Source: JBAWWY01 sp037144355
GTDB taxonomy: Bacteria; Bacillota; Clostridia; Peptostreptococcales; Anaerovoracaceae
Assembly: GCA_037144355.1 (NCBI GenBank)
Contig: JBAWWY010000018.1
Span: 1 to 30,318, forward strand
DNA: 30,318 nucleotides
Direction of reading: 5' to 3'
Shown here in pieces: positions 1 to 6,943 of the stretch. Positions within the stretch are counted from its first letter, which is position 1; each line of letters opens with the position of its first letter. Both the position numbers and the translations under genes were made by a program. The notes beneath the pieces were generated by a model that did not search any database, had not been told where the DNA came from, and was given only the letters and a program-made list of their open reading frames with translations.

Positions 1-54
1 CGGAAGTTGTCACTTCATCGGAAGTTGTCACTTCATCGGAAGTTGTCACTTCAT
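1..54. repeat. Three tandem 18-bp repeats encoding DEVTTS
   Basis: The 18-mer CGGAAGTTGTCACTTCAT is repeated three times without mismatch, from base 1. Read on the minus strand in the vWA frame it encodes Asp-Glu-Val-Thr-Thr-Ser. The array probably continues beyond the window. Perfect identity at DNA level indicates recent expansion by slippage or recombination. Confidence 0.95.
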
Positions 55-1321
55 CTAAAACTGCTACCGGAAGTTTGTAATTGAGAGATGCTGGTCCGTC
101 AAGACCTACATAATTAAGTGAGGTTTCACCGTTAAGTGGATGATGACCTGAAGGGGCATCTGTATCCAAGCTAAGTTTGTAAGTCAGAATAGCAGTTGTT
201 CCTTTTTCAACATCTCCAGCATTCCATGTTATGGTTCTGCCATCTGTGCTTAAGCCATAGCTTACTTGGTTAACAGTAATACTACCAGGTACTAAAGTAA
301 AATATGTGCCAATTGGGTCCACAACCACTGCGTTTTTTGCAGCAGAAGTTGAGATTATATCATCGGCTATATTGCCAAATACTGTAAGTAGGGCCGAAGA
401 ATTGGTTACGTCATAGTAATATGAACTACTTGGTGAACTTGCAACATTTTCTAAAACCCATCTTGCATTTGTAGCAGTTGCTCCTGGGGTCCCGGTTCCA
501 AGGCTACACCCAATGGAATATATTCTTATGGATGGATCTGCGCTCTTAATTAAAAGAGCTCTAGATATTGTTGGTAAGCCATGATTAGATACTTTAAATG
601 CATCTTTACTAGCAACTTTATATTCTTTAACTAAATAGCTAGTGCCGTCTCCTATTAGAGTGCTGAAGCCAGTAATTTTAAAAGTACTTGTTGGTATATC
701 GGATGATAGTACAGCAGTGGTACCTTTATAACTATAAGTTGGGGCACCATCGCTTAGGATAACAATAAATTTATTATCTGCGCTGCTAGCTCCTAACATT
801 CTATTGGCTTCATTTAAGGCTAGTTGGAGGTTTGTCCCGTTTTTGGCTGAGATTGCATCAATTTTAGTATTCAAGTCGCTGGCTACCGAAGTTAATTCAG
901 TGGATGCAGTGCTGTCAGAAAAAGCTACTAAACCAATCCGATTTTTGCTACTTGGTAACATTTTTGCCACAAAAGATTTAGCTGCTTTCTTGGCATCAGT
1001 TAATTTTTGACCTTGCATACTAGCAGATTTGTCAAGAACTAAGACTATGTCAGTCTTGACTGCAATTGTATCAACTTTATCTTTTGCATCAATAGTCAAT
1101 TTTACTGTGTATTCATTGGTTCCAGTTAATGAGGCTGATTTTTCAATCTGAACATCGCCCGCATTAGAAACACCACCGTCATGAGTGTAATTACTTACTG
1201 AACCCGGATGAAGAAGTGGATCTGGGGTTATTGCGAAAACGGATGCTGGTATGCTGAAAAAGCTTACCATTGATAGCATTAGAACAAATGCTATTGCGAT
1301 TTTTGATTTTCTAGTTGCCAT
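1..1321 (-). CDS. Secreted von Willebrand factor A domain protein, C-terminus off the window
   Basis: This open frame starts at an ATG at 1321 behind an AAAGGAGATG ribosome binding site and is still open at base 1, so about 440 residues are visible. It begins with a signal peptide (MATRKSK, a hydrophobic stretch, then ASVFA at the likely cleavage site). The vWA domain begins near residue 80 with the metal-binding motif DKSAS and continues through a segment reading FIVILSDGAP. A beta-sandwich-like segment follows (TITWNAGDVEKGTTAILTYK), resembling repeats of exported Gram-positive proteins. The visible end is three tandem DEVTTS copies, probably the start of a stalk. The protein is likely extracellular and adhesive. 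A sortase is encoded at 8404-9057, but any sorting signal lies outside the window. The leader carries a c-di-GMP-I riboswitch and a SARP-type promoter. Confidence 0.88.
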   Translation of the reverse strand, partial: MATRKSKIAIAFVLMLSMVSFFSIPASVFAITPDPLLHPGSVSNYTHDGGVSNAGDVQIEKSASLTGTNEYTVKLTIDAKDKVDTIAVKTDIVLVLDKSASMQGQKLTDAKKAAKSFVAKMLPSSKNRIGLVAFSDSTASTELTSVASDLNTKIDAISAKNGTNLQLALNEANRMLGASSADNKFIVILSDGAPTYSYKGTTAVLSSDIPTSTFKITGFSTLIGDGTSYLVKEYKVASKDAFKVSNHGLPTISRALLIKSADPSIRIYSIGCSLGTGTPGATATNARWVLENVASSPSSSYYYDVTNSSALLTVFGNIADDIISTSAAKNAVVVDPIGTYFTLVPGSITVNQVSYGLSTDGRTITWNAGDVEKGTTAILTYKLSLDTDAPSGHHPLNGETSLNYVGLDGPASLNYKLPVAVLDEVTTSDEVTTSDEVTTS

Positions 1322-1354
1322 AATTTCATCTCCTTTTGAAAATTTGAGTGAAAT

Positions 1355-1460
1355 TCCTGGCGGCCGGACTACCATCTCATGCTTTGAAATAAATTTCAAT
1401 TGTGAATTAGGCTCCTAGCTTTGCGCCCTAACCTTTAGATTAGTTTGCCTTTTACATTAA
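1355..1460 (-). ncRNA. c-di-GMP-I (GEMM-I) riboswitch
   Basis: On the minus strand the leader carries the conserved blocks of the GEMM-I aptamer in order: AAAGGCAAAC; a helix CTAATC-TAAA-GGTTAG with an A-rich tetraloop; GGCGCAAAGC (usual form GACGCAAAGC); and GGTAGTCCGGCCGCC, matching the GGTAGCCGG-type block that closes the second ligand-binding helix. The aptamer ends about 35 nt before the vWA ATG. No strong terminator stem with a long T run lies between them, so control at translation or on a short 3' platform is likelier than classical termination. GEMM-I riboswitches commonly control surface, adhesion and motility genes in Clostridia, which fits this target. Direction of control cannot be told from the sequence. 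Confidence 0.9.
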
Positions 1461-1533
1461 TTCCCTTTAAAATAATTGCGTTTTATATATAAAAAAGATC
1501 TTTTGGTAGGATCTTAAATTATCAGTTTTTTAG

Positions 1534-1568
1534 ATTATCTCATTAAGAAGTCACAAAATGGTCACAAA
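1534..1568 (-). promoter_or_regulatory. SARP-type promoter of the vWA gene
   Basis: On the minus strand two TTTGTGAC direct repeats (1568-1561 and 1557-1550) lie 11 bp apart. They end 10 bp before a -10 hexamer GATAAT (1539-1534). No canonical -35 sits 17 bp upstream; the repeats occupy that place, as in SARP-activated promoters. The block is closely similar to the one at 3047-3081 (both read GTGACC, then TTC, then ATGAGATAAT). Transcription would start near 1527, giving a leader of about 200 nt that includes the riboswitch. Confidence 0.72.
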
Positions 1569-1618
1569 ATAAAATTGAAATCTACAAATATTTGGTGAAT
1601 GTGACCGGGGTTGTGACT
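1549..1618. repeat. Two-arm inverted repeat of GTCAC/GTGAC motifs
   Basis: AGTCACAA (1549-1556) is the exact inverse of TTGTGACT (1611-1618), and GGTCACA (1560-1566) is the exact inverse of TGTGACC (1600-1606). The pair of direct repeats in the vWA promoter is therefore mirrored about 33 bp away on the other strand. The mirrored copies have a 12-bp period rather than 11, and no -10 element follows them. Confidence 0.8.
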
Positions 1619-1669
1619 AAGGTTGGAAGGAGTTGAAATTTCTATTATATTCGAAGAAAAGGGTTTGTT

Positions 1670-2476
1670 TTAGTACTCGAAGATCTCTTGATAATCAGAT
1701 GTTTTCTTCATCATAGTTGCGAGTTTTGGATACTTTGCAATTACCTGCAAGTCATAAGTTGAATCTATTACTATCCATTTGCCTAGGGACTTATCATAGA
1801 CTTCATTCCAAGCATGGTAGCCAGCTGCCATCTTAGGAGCATATCCTTTTATAAGTTTAGCTGGTATACCCTGACTTCTTAGCATTGCAGCAAATAGAGA
1901 TGAAAAATCATAACATATACCGGTTTTATCGATTAAAGTCTTATCTATCACAGGTATATAAGATGAAGTAAGCGTTGAAAGCTTGTTGAAATCATATTTA
2001 TAGTTTTTAGCCATATACTTCCATAGTATTTCAGCTTTTTTCCTTATATCAGTAGTGCCTTTTGTTAGTTCAACAGCTTTTGCAATGGCCTTGGAATCAA
2101 CATTCCAATTTATATTTTGAATCGAGTTCAAAAAAGGAGAGTTGATGTCTACTATTAAAGCGTTTAGAGTAACGGAGTTGATTAACCTATATGAATTTCC
2201 AGTCGTGTTTTCAACTATACTAATCTTGTATGTTCCGGATCCAAGTGGAAGAGGAAAGTTTTCTACGGTTCCATTATGAAGCAAGTCATAAGTATATCTC
2301 TTGCCGTCTTTTTCAATCATTACTTTAACTTTCGCTGTTGTATCTGAAACATAGTTTATTTTAATTAAACCGGTGCTCACGGAAGAATCATCAAATACAG
2401 CATCGGCAAAAGCAACATTTACCATAAAGAATCCTGATATGAATAGAATAATAGTTATTAGTCTCAAAATTTTCAT
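1670..2476 (-). CDS. Secreted transglutaminase-like protein
   Basis: The 268-residue protein has an N-terminal signal peptide (about residues 1-25, ending VAFADA). An unassigned, probably beta-rich region spans roughly 30-110. The C-terminal half is a transglutaminase-like core with the expected triad: Cys188 in GICYDF, His221 in YHAWNEV and Asp238 in IDSTYD. Members act as exported cysteine proteases or cross-linking enzymes; which applies cannot be told here. The ATG at 2476 follows a GAAGG site nine bases upstream. The gene has its own SARP-type promoter (2508-2542) and lies between two other genes with the same promoter layout, so a role in the same surface programme, such as processing cell-surface protein, is a reasonable inference. 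It has no sorting signal and is probably released or loosely bound. Confidence 0.85.
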   Translation of the reverse strand: MKILRLITIILFISGFFMVNVAFADAVFDDSSVSTGLIKINYVSDTTAKVKVMIEKDGKRYTYDLLHNGTVENFPLPLGSGTYKISIVENTTGNSYRLINSVTLNALIVDINSPFLNSIQNINWNVDSKAIAKAVELTKGTTDIRKKAEILWKYMAKNYKYDFNKLSTLTSSYIPVIDKTLIDKTGICYDFSSLFAAMLRSQGIPAKLIKGYAPKMAAGYHAWNEVYDKSLGKWIVIDSTYDLQVIAKYPKLATMMKKTSDYQEIFEY

Positions 2477-2507
2477 AAGAATACCTTCAGTTTAAAGAGT
2501 GTGTATA

Positions 2508-2542
2508 AGTTTATTCTTCTCCAGTCACAAATAAGTCACAAA
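2508..2542 (-). promoter_or_regulatory. SARP-type promoter of the transglutaminase-like gene
   Basis: On the minus strand TTTGTGAC occurs at 2542-2535 and 2531-2524, again 11 bp apart. Ten bases separate the second repeat from a hexamer TAAACT (2513-2508), a 4-of-6 match to TATAAT. A second possible -10, TATACA, lies a few bases further on. The repeat sequence is identical to that in front of the vWA gene. Confidence 0.65.
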
Positions 2543-2551
2543 CAAGTTGAT

Positions 2552-3013
2552 TTATTCGTTCCATCCGACTAGTTTATCGGTCTCTTTTTCGTAATCCATT
2601 GCGTCAATCATTAGTTTGATCATTTCAAGTTCGCTTCTGAATCTTTGCGTTTTATTTCCTTGAATCCAATGGATGCTGCCTTGCCATGAAGCATTTTGTC
2701 TGAACTGCACATGAATTGTAAAAGTTGCGTCACCACTTTGAATTTCGACTTTTTCATTTTTCATATTAATCAAACTACCTTTCTTGTTTTTATGCTCGAC
2801 AAACTTTCTCTGAATGTGAGTAGACTGAGGAAAATTGTATGTATCAAAAAAATCCTCGAGAGAAGTAAGAAATTCCCTGATTCCCAAGAACTCGATTTTA
2901 ATTTCATAATGCGCATTATATAAAAATCCAATAAAATCATATTCTGAAGGATTCAAAATAACACTGAACTGAGAAATATTTCCTGATATATTATTTGAAT
3001 CTAAAGAAATCAT
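2552..3013 (-). CDS. Conserved small protein of unknown function in the SARP-promoter set
   Basis: The 153-residue protein has no signal peptide or membrane segment and is probably cytoplasmic. The C-terminal half (FTIHVQFRQNASWQG, then WIQGNKTQRFRSELEMIKLM) resembles short uncharacterised clostridial proteins I recall from memory; I cannot assign a function. A GTG at 3016 extends the frame, but the ATG at 3013 sits six bases after GGGAG and is the better start. It lies 127 bp downstream of the SARP regulator gene and has its own SARP-type promoter, the closest match to the vWA promoter. It may belong to the same regulon or act on the pilus machinery; this is inference from position only. Confidence 0.75.
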   Translation of the reverse strand: MISLDSNNISGNISQFSVILNPSEYDFIGFLYNAHYEIKIEFLGIREFLTSLEDFFDTYNFPQSTHIQRKFVEHKNKKGSLINMKNEKVEIQSGDATFTIHVQFRQNASWQGSIHWIQGNKTQRFRSELEMIKLMIDAMDYEKETDKLVGWNE

Positions 3014-3046
3014 CACATACTCCCAATTGAAATATTTTATTAGTGA

Positions 3047-3081
3047 ATTATCTCATAAGGAAGTCTCAATTGGGTCACGTC
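3047..3081 (-). promoter_or_regulatory. SARP-type promoter of the 153-residue gene
   Basis: On the minus strand GACGTGAC (3081-3074) and ATTGAGAC (3070-3063) form degenerate direct repeats 11 bp apart. Ten bases then lead to a -10 hexamer GATAAT (3052-3047). From the first GTGAC to the -10 this site aligns without gaps to the vWA promoter at 1534-1568. Confidence 0.68.
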
Positions 3082-3140
3082 ATGAAAAAGAATATATGAT
3101 TATTAAGACAGGTTGTTACCTTGTTTTGATGAATTGAAAG

Positions 3141-4376
3141 TTAGATTTTCAGTTCCTTGTTAAGTTCAACTGGATCCAATGTTTCCAATTGCGTGCTAAC
3201 AATAAGGTTTCTGCTTAGGGATGCCTTATTGATTTTTGTTGTGATTTTTTGGAGAACTTTCTCAGCATTTTCAAAATTGATATTGGAAAGCAGCACTAAA
3301 TATTGGGTCTTACAAAATCTTGTGACAATGTCATCTTTTCTCAAGGTATTTATCAATGCCATTTCGCAAATATCGGAAATCTCCTTAAGTTCGCCATTCA
3401 CAAACTCGGTGTTGTCTTTCTTTGAAAAATTGATTAGAACTACAAATACTGATTTACCATTACGAATCGCTGCCCGGGCATCAATACGATAAACGAGCTT
3501 GAATGATTCATAGTCACAATATACAGCTCCATGGTTAAGTTCGGCTTCCTTCAACTCAATCTTTATTTGATTGATATTTTTTTCATCAGAATTCTCCCGG
3601 GAGGTAATTATTGCATACAGGCTATTTATTTCACCTGACAACTTTATACCAAGTTCCTTGTAAAAAAGTTCGGAAACATTATAATAATGAGCCAAAGCCT
3701 TATCATTTTTATTTGAAGCTATATATGATTTGATTAATAATTCATGGTTTTTTTCTATAAGAGGTTCAATAGAGATTGCCTTAATGCATAGAGCCTCAAC
3801 TTTGCTGAAATGTTTTTTATGAAACAAATATTCACATAAATATTCAATGCACTCCATAAAAACATTTTGGTAATAAATAGAGAGGGGTATGGCCCACTCT
3901 TTATAAGATGAATGAGATAGCAAACCACCCTTGTATAAATTGACAACTTCCATATAGTTTTCAAATCTTTCTTCTTCATTAAGGTTGGTAGATTGGCCAG
4001 CTTTATATGCAAAGTCAAAGCTATCAAGATCCAATTCATAAGAAGAGTTTAAATTCCATCCATATGATCCATGCTTGAAAACTATGTATTCATCCTTATC
4101 AACACCCAAAGATTCATTTAGCATTATTCGCAGCCTATAAACCAAATTTTTAATAGCGTTGTAGGGATTTTCGATTTCTTCTTCCCAAAGCGCATCAATT
4201 AAAGCGTCAATGGAAAACTCAGTGTTTCGATTAATAAGCAAGAACTCAAGCAAACTCCAAACTTGCCTTGATCGTGCGGTTCCACCAGAAAGAATTTTAC
4301 CGTCATACTCAAGAATGAACGCTCCAAACATTTGAATTTTCAGTACATTTGTTGATTTTGTTGAAATCTTCGTCAT
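3141..4376 (-). CDS. SARP/AfsR-type transcriptional activator (wHTH-BTAD) with degenerate GGDEF-like domain
   Basis: Counted from the ATG at 4376, the 411-residue protein has three parts. Residues 11-110 are an OmpR-type winged helix (RQVWSLLEFLL, then NAIKNLVYRLR). Residues 117-262 are a bacterial transcriptional activator domain of helical repeats. Residues 285-402 resemble a GGDEF fold (FKLVYRIDARAA, VFVVLINF, LRKDDIVTRF, LVLLS), but the signature position reads CKTQY, so no cyclase activity is expected. The ATG is chosen over an upstream TTG (4394) because GAGGGA lies six bases before it. Its ribosome site overlaps the pilT stop, so it is probably cotranslated with the pilus genes. SARPs bind direct repeats 11 bp apart next to the -10, the layout found before the next three genes, which are its likely targets. 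Confidence 0.82.
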   Translation of the reverse strand: MTKISTKSTNVLKIQMFGAFILEYDGKILSGGTARSRQVWSLLEFLLINRNTEFSIDALIDALWEEEIENPYNAIKNLVYRLRIMLNESLGVDKDEYIVFKHGSYGWNLNSSYELDLDSFDFAYKAGQSTNLNEEERFENYMEVVNLYKGGLLSHSSYKEWAIPLSIYYQNVFMECIEYLCEYLFHKKHFSKVEALCIKAISIEPLIEKNHELLIKSYIASNKNDKALAHYYNVSELFYKELGIKLSGEINSLYAIITSRENSDEKNINQIKIELKEAELNHGAVYCDYESFKLVYRIDARAAIRNGKSVFVVLINFSKKDNTEFVNGELKEISDICEMALINTLRKDDIVTRFCKTQYLVLLSNINFENAEKVLQKITTKINKASLSRNLIVSTQLETLDPVELNKELKI

Positions 4377-4386
4377 CGCTTTTCCC

Positions 4387-5439
4387 TCAATCAATTTTTT
4401 TACTCATTAAATCATAGTTTAGGCTATGAAATTTTGCGCTATCTGCTGAAATCAATCCAGAAGTATAAAGTTCCATAATGCTGGAGTCCATATTTCTCAT
4501 GCCTTCATCCTGTGAGGAGTAGAGCACTGAATCAATCTGATGTACTTTTGATTCCCTTATCATATTTCTTATTGCACTGTTCACGAACATTACTTCAAAT
4601 GCCGGAACAAGAGTACCATTGGTGGATGGAATTAGTTGCTGGGATATTACAGCTTGAAGTACCATGGAAAGTTGAACCCTAACCTGCTGCTGCTGGGCGG
4701 GGGGAAATACATCAATTATTCTGTCTATTGAATTTGCAGCCCCAAGGGTATGCAATGTTGAAAATACCAACTGGCCGGTTTCTGCAGCTGACATTGCAAT
4801 GGAGATTGTTTCAAAATCCCGCATTTCTCCAAGGAGGATAACATCAGGAGATTCTCTTAGAGCGGCCCGTAAGCCTTTCGTATAATTTTGAGTATCAAGA
4901 GCGATTTCCCTCTGACTGACTATACTCTTTGAATGCTTGTGGATATATTCTATAGGATCTTCCAGAGTTATTATATGTGAGTTTCTTGACTGATTGATTT
5001 TATCGATAATACAAGCTAAAGTTGTAGATTTTCCACTCCCAGCAGGGCCGGTAACCAAGACCATGCCTTTGGTTTTTTGGAAAAGATTTATAACTTCTTT
5101 TGGGATGCCAAGCTTCTTGGGGTCGGGAAGGGTAAACATGACTACACGAAGAACAGCAGCCATTGATCCTCTTTGCTTGTAAGCATTGACCCTGAAACGG
5201 CCAGCATCTTTCACAGAAAATGAAAAATCATCATCGCCTGTCAATATGAATTCATCCATAGGCCTTCCGCCAACCTGGTAGATTCCTTGAATCAATTCAA
5301 AGGTATCCTGTGGAGTTAGTGAATTCCCATTTGGCCTAATTTCACCATTTATTTTCAAAGACAAAGGAAGCCCAGCTACGATAAAAATGTCGGAAGCTTG
5401 CAATGCTACTGCCTCAGAAAATATTTGAGTTATATCCAT
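4387..5439 (-). CDS. pilT: Type IV pilus retraction ATPase PilT
   Basis: The 350-residue cytoplasmic hexameric ATPase has the full PilT motif set: Walker A GPAGSGKST (131-139), Asp box ITLEDPIEYIH (157-167), Walker B VILLGEMRD (200-208) and His box STLHT (227-231). AIRNMIRE (289-296) is a near-perfect copy of the AIRNLIRE motif that marks PilT retraction ATPases. The ATG at 5439 follows AGGAGGAGA. It ends a run of closely spaced pilus genes, nine bases after the preceding reading frame. No extension ATPase (PilB) is encoded in the window, so PilB is either elsewhere or PilT is the only motor serving this locus. Confidence 0.95.
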   Translation of the reverse strand: MDITQIFSEAVALQASDIFIVAGLPLSLKINGEIRPNGNSLTPQDTFELIQGIYQVGGRPMDEFILTGDDDFSFSVKDAGRFRVNAYKQRGSMAAVLRVVMFTLPDPKKLGIPKEVINLFQKTKGMVLVTGPAGSGKSTTLACIIDKINQSRNSHIITLEDPIEYIHKHSKSIVSQREIALDTQNYTKGLRAALRESPDVILLGEMRDFETISIAMSAAETGQLVFSTLHTLGAANSIDRIIDVFPPAQQQQVRVQLSMVLQAVISQQLIPSTNGTLVPAFEVMFVNSAIRNMIRESKVHQIDSVLYSSQDEGMRNMDSSIMELYTSGLISADSAKFHSLNYDLMSKKID

Positions 5440-5448
5440 TCTCTCCTC

Positions 5449-5964
5449 CTAGTTATTTGAAGGAATCTGATCCTCAAAAGGAATCTGATAGTCCTCATAA
5501 TTCCAAAATGCATTATTTGTAGATTTCCAACTTGCAATTTTATAATTGCCATCGGAATTCGTAAATTTCTCTGCAATCAATAATTTCACGGAAAGGTTTT
5601 GCCTCGGATTGATTTGCACACTCCAATTTGCTGATATAGTCCTATCAGGATTTTTGACTACTTTAATATCGGCAAGTTTGGATAATTCAACGGTAGAAAT
5701 ATCTATATAATTTGCGGAAGTTGAAGCAATTTTGGTTTTATTAAGAACTGAATCAATATTTGCCAGCATCTCCTCGCACTTGGCGTCAGCCATATAATAA
5801 TTAGTTGCAGAAGCATAAGTTTTTTCTGCGAGATTCAAATCAGAATTAGCTGTTACCAAAGATAATGTGCCCAAAGTAGTAAGACTAATTACGACAAAAA
5901 TCATCACGATGGTTGGCCCACCAATTCCTATACCCATTTTAAACTTATTTTTCATAACAGTCAT
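5449..5964 (-). CDS. Small membrane-anchored pilus operon protein (pseudopilin/PilX-like)
   Basis: The 171-residue protein (from the ATG at 5964) has one N-terminal hydrophobic helix preceded by KNKFKMGIGIGG, and then a mostly extracytoplasmic region with NYYMADAKCEEMLANID just after the helix. That layout is typical of PilX/PilV-like minor pilin components, but no Glu5 or clear prepilin cleavage site is visible. The frame opens at a TTG (5976), and another ATG lies at 5967. The ATG at 5964 is preferred because it is six bases after GAGG. Position between pilin-like genes and pilT is the main functional evidence. Confidence 0.7.
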   Translation of the reverse strand: MTVMKNKFKMGIGIGGPTIVMIFVVISLTTLGTLSLVTANSDLNLAEKTYASATNYYMADAKCEEMLANIDSVLNKTKIASTSANYIDISTVELSKLADIKVVKNPDRTISANWSVQINPRQNLSVKLLIAEKFTNSDGNYKIASWKSTNNAFWNYEDYQIPFEDQIPSNN

Positions 5965-6018
5965 CATTTTCCTCAAGATTTATTAGAATTATACCATTTT
6001 ATTGAAAATAATTCTCAA

Positions 6019-6444
6019 TTAATATTTAAAATACTTGGCTCCGCTTAAACTTGTTATTTCCTTATGACCACTCATATAATATGAAGTCAATTCGAGTTTC
6101 GACAAAATACCAACCTGAAATTTCTTGTCGTTTTTCACAAGGTCGATTTCGTAAAATCCTTGAGCTTTATCCTTTGTTTCCTGCCAGATTCCATTATAGA
6201 ATTTTGGGAATCCAGAATCTGATAAATACTTTGTTGCATCCATGCTATTATTTAAACTTTTATATTCCTCCAATATGGATTCAATTTTCATCAAAGAGAT
6301 GCTCATATCCTCAGATTGATGGTTTATCTTATGGGAGGATAAGAATAAATTGACTATAATAGCTGAAGAAACAGCAAAAACCAATATAACTATTATGAGT
6401 TCTATAAGAAATAAATTCACTTTTGATTTGTTTTTAATATTCAT
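6019..6444 (-). CDS. Type IV pilin-like protein
   Basis: The 141-residue protein has a basic N-terminus (MNIKNKSKVN) and then LFLIELIIVILVF, the hydrophobic helix of type IV pilins with a Glu at the +5 position. The residue before the predicted cleavage point is Asn (VN/LFLIE) where Gly is usual, so processing by prepilin peptidase may be unusual. The C-terminal part is short, as in minor pilins. The ATG at 6444 follows AAGGG, and the stop codon of the preceding gene lies only seven bases upstream. It is probably a minor pilin of the same apparatus as PilC and PilT. Confidence 0.78.
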   Translation of the reverse strand: MNIKNKSKVNLFLIELIIVILVFAVSSAIIVNLFLSSHKINHQSEDMSISLMKIESILEEYKSLNNSMDATKYLSDSGFPKFYNGIWQETKDKAQGFYEIDLVKNDKKFQVGILSKLELTSYYMSGHKEITSLSGAKYFKY

Positions 6445-6451
6445 AAAACCC

Positions 6452-6943
6452 TTAAATGCTCCTTAAATTTATATCAAGATCAAGGCTTTCACCCTTTGAG
6501 TTAAAAGAACTAATCTTGATTAGGTTGCCTTTTTTCATTTCCATTGATAGTTTATCCAGGGTCATGACTTTGATTCCAGAGGATAAAGAGAAACTATCCC
6601 CAGCTTTTATTAGCAGTTCGCAAAGGTTTCCTTCATATACATAAATCCAGTCTTCATAAGTATTCTTGCCGTCGTTGGATTTTAAAATCAAAGCGGTTGT
6701 ATTTTCTTTGTTTGCCAAGCTAACTGATCCAAATTCATCATTTTGATGAATCTTATTCGAAATAAATGTAAGAGGAAGCCTCAACTGCGAATTATCCTCA
6801 ACGCTGATCAATACATTGTTGTAGGCATTTGCTCCTATAGAAACAATCATTAATGCGAAACCGGTAAATGCGCACATCAAAACCAGGATCAAGAATAAAT
6901 CTAAAGGCCCCTTTCTTTTATCTGCAAAAATAGAATTGGACAT
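6452..6943 (-). CDS. DUF4860-family pilus operon membrane protein
   Basis: The 163-residue protein has a short cytoplasmic N-terminus (KRKGPLD), one membrane helix (about residues 15-40, LFLILVLMCAFTGFALMIV) and an extracytoplasmic beta-rich domain. The segment ending GANAYN and the overall plan match the DUF4860 family, which I recall occurring in clostridial type IV pilus loci next to pilC and pilT; its biochemical role is unknown. The ATG at 6943 overlaps the previous stop (TGATG), indicating translational coupling. A TTG one codon upstream is the alternative start. Confidence 0.72.
   Translation of the reverse strand: MSNSIFADKRKGPLDLFLILVLMCAFTGFALMIVSIGANAYNNVLISVEDNSQLRLPLTFISNKIHQNDEFGSVSLANKENTTALILKSNDGKNTYEDWIYVYEGNLCELLIKAGDSFSLSSGIKVMTLDKLSMEMKKGNLIKISSFNSKGESLDLDINLRSI

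Larger units (their letters stand above)
1322..1669. other. 348-bp intergenic regulatory region upstream of the vWA gene
   Basis: This gap holds no gene. From right to left on the minus strand it contains a set of GTCAC/GTGAC repeats in both orientations (1549-1618), a -10 element (1534-1539), a weak 6-bp hairpin followed by a T run (1495-1515), the c-di-GMP-I riboswitch (about 1355-1460), and the vWA ribosome binding site. Confidence 0.85.

Noticed and set aside
1..54. The three 18-bp repeats as the start of a CRISPR array
   Set aside because: The units are directly adjacent with no spacers and are translated in frame as DEVTTS.
804..1010. Open frame of 68 codons on the plus strand inside the vWA gene
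   Set aside because: It lies opposite a frame with a signal peptide, ribosome site and vWA metal-binding motif, and has no recognisable content.
1495..1515. Six-pair hairpin AAGATC/GATCTT followed by TTTTATAT on the minus strand, as a terminator upstream of the riboswitch
   Set aside because: The stem is short and weak, and termination there would stop the transcript before the riboswitch and vWA gene. It may be an accidental AT-rich structure.
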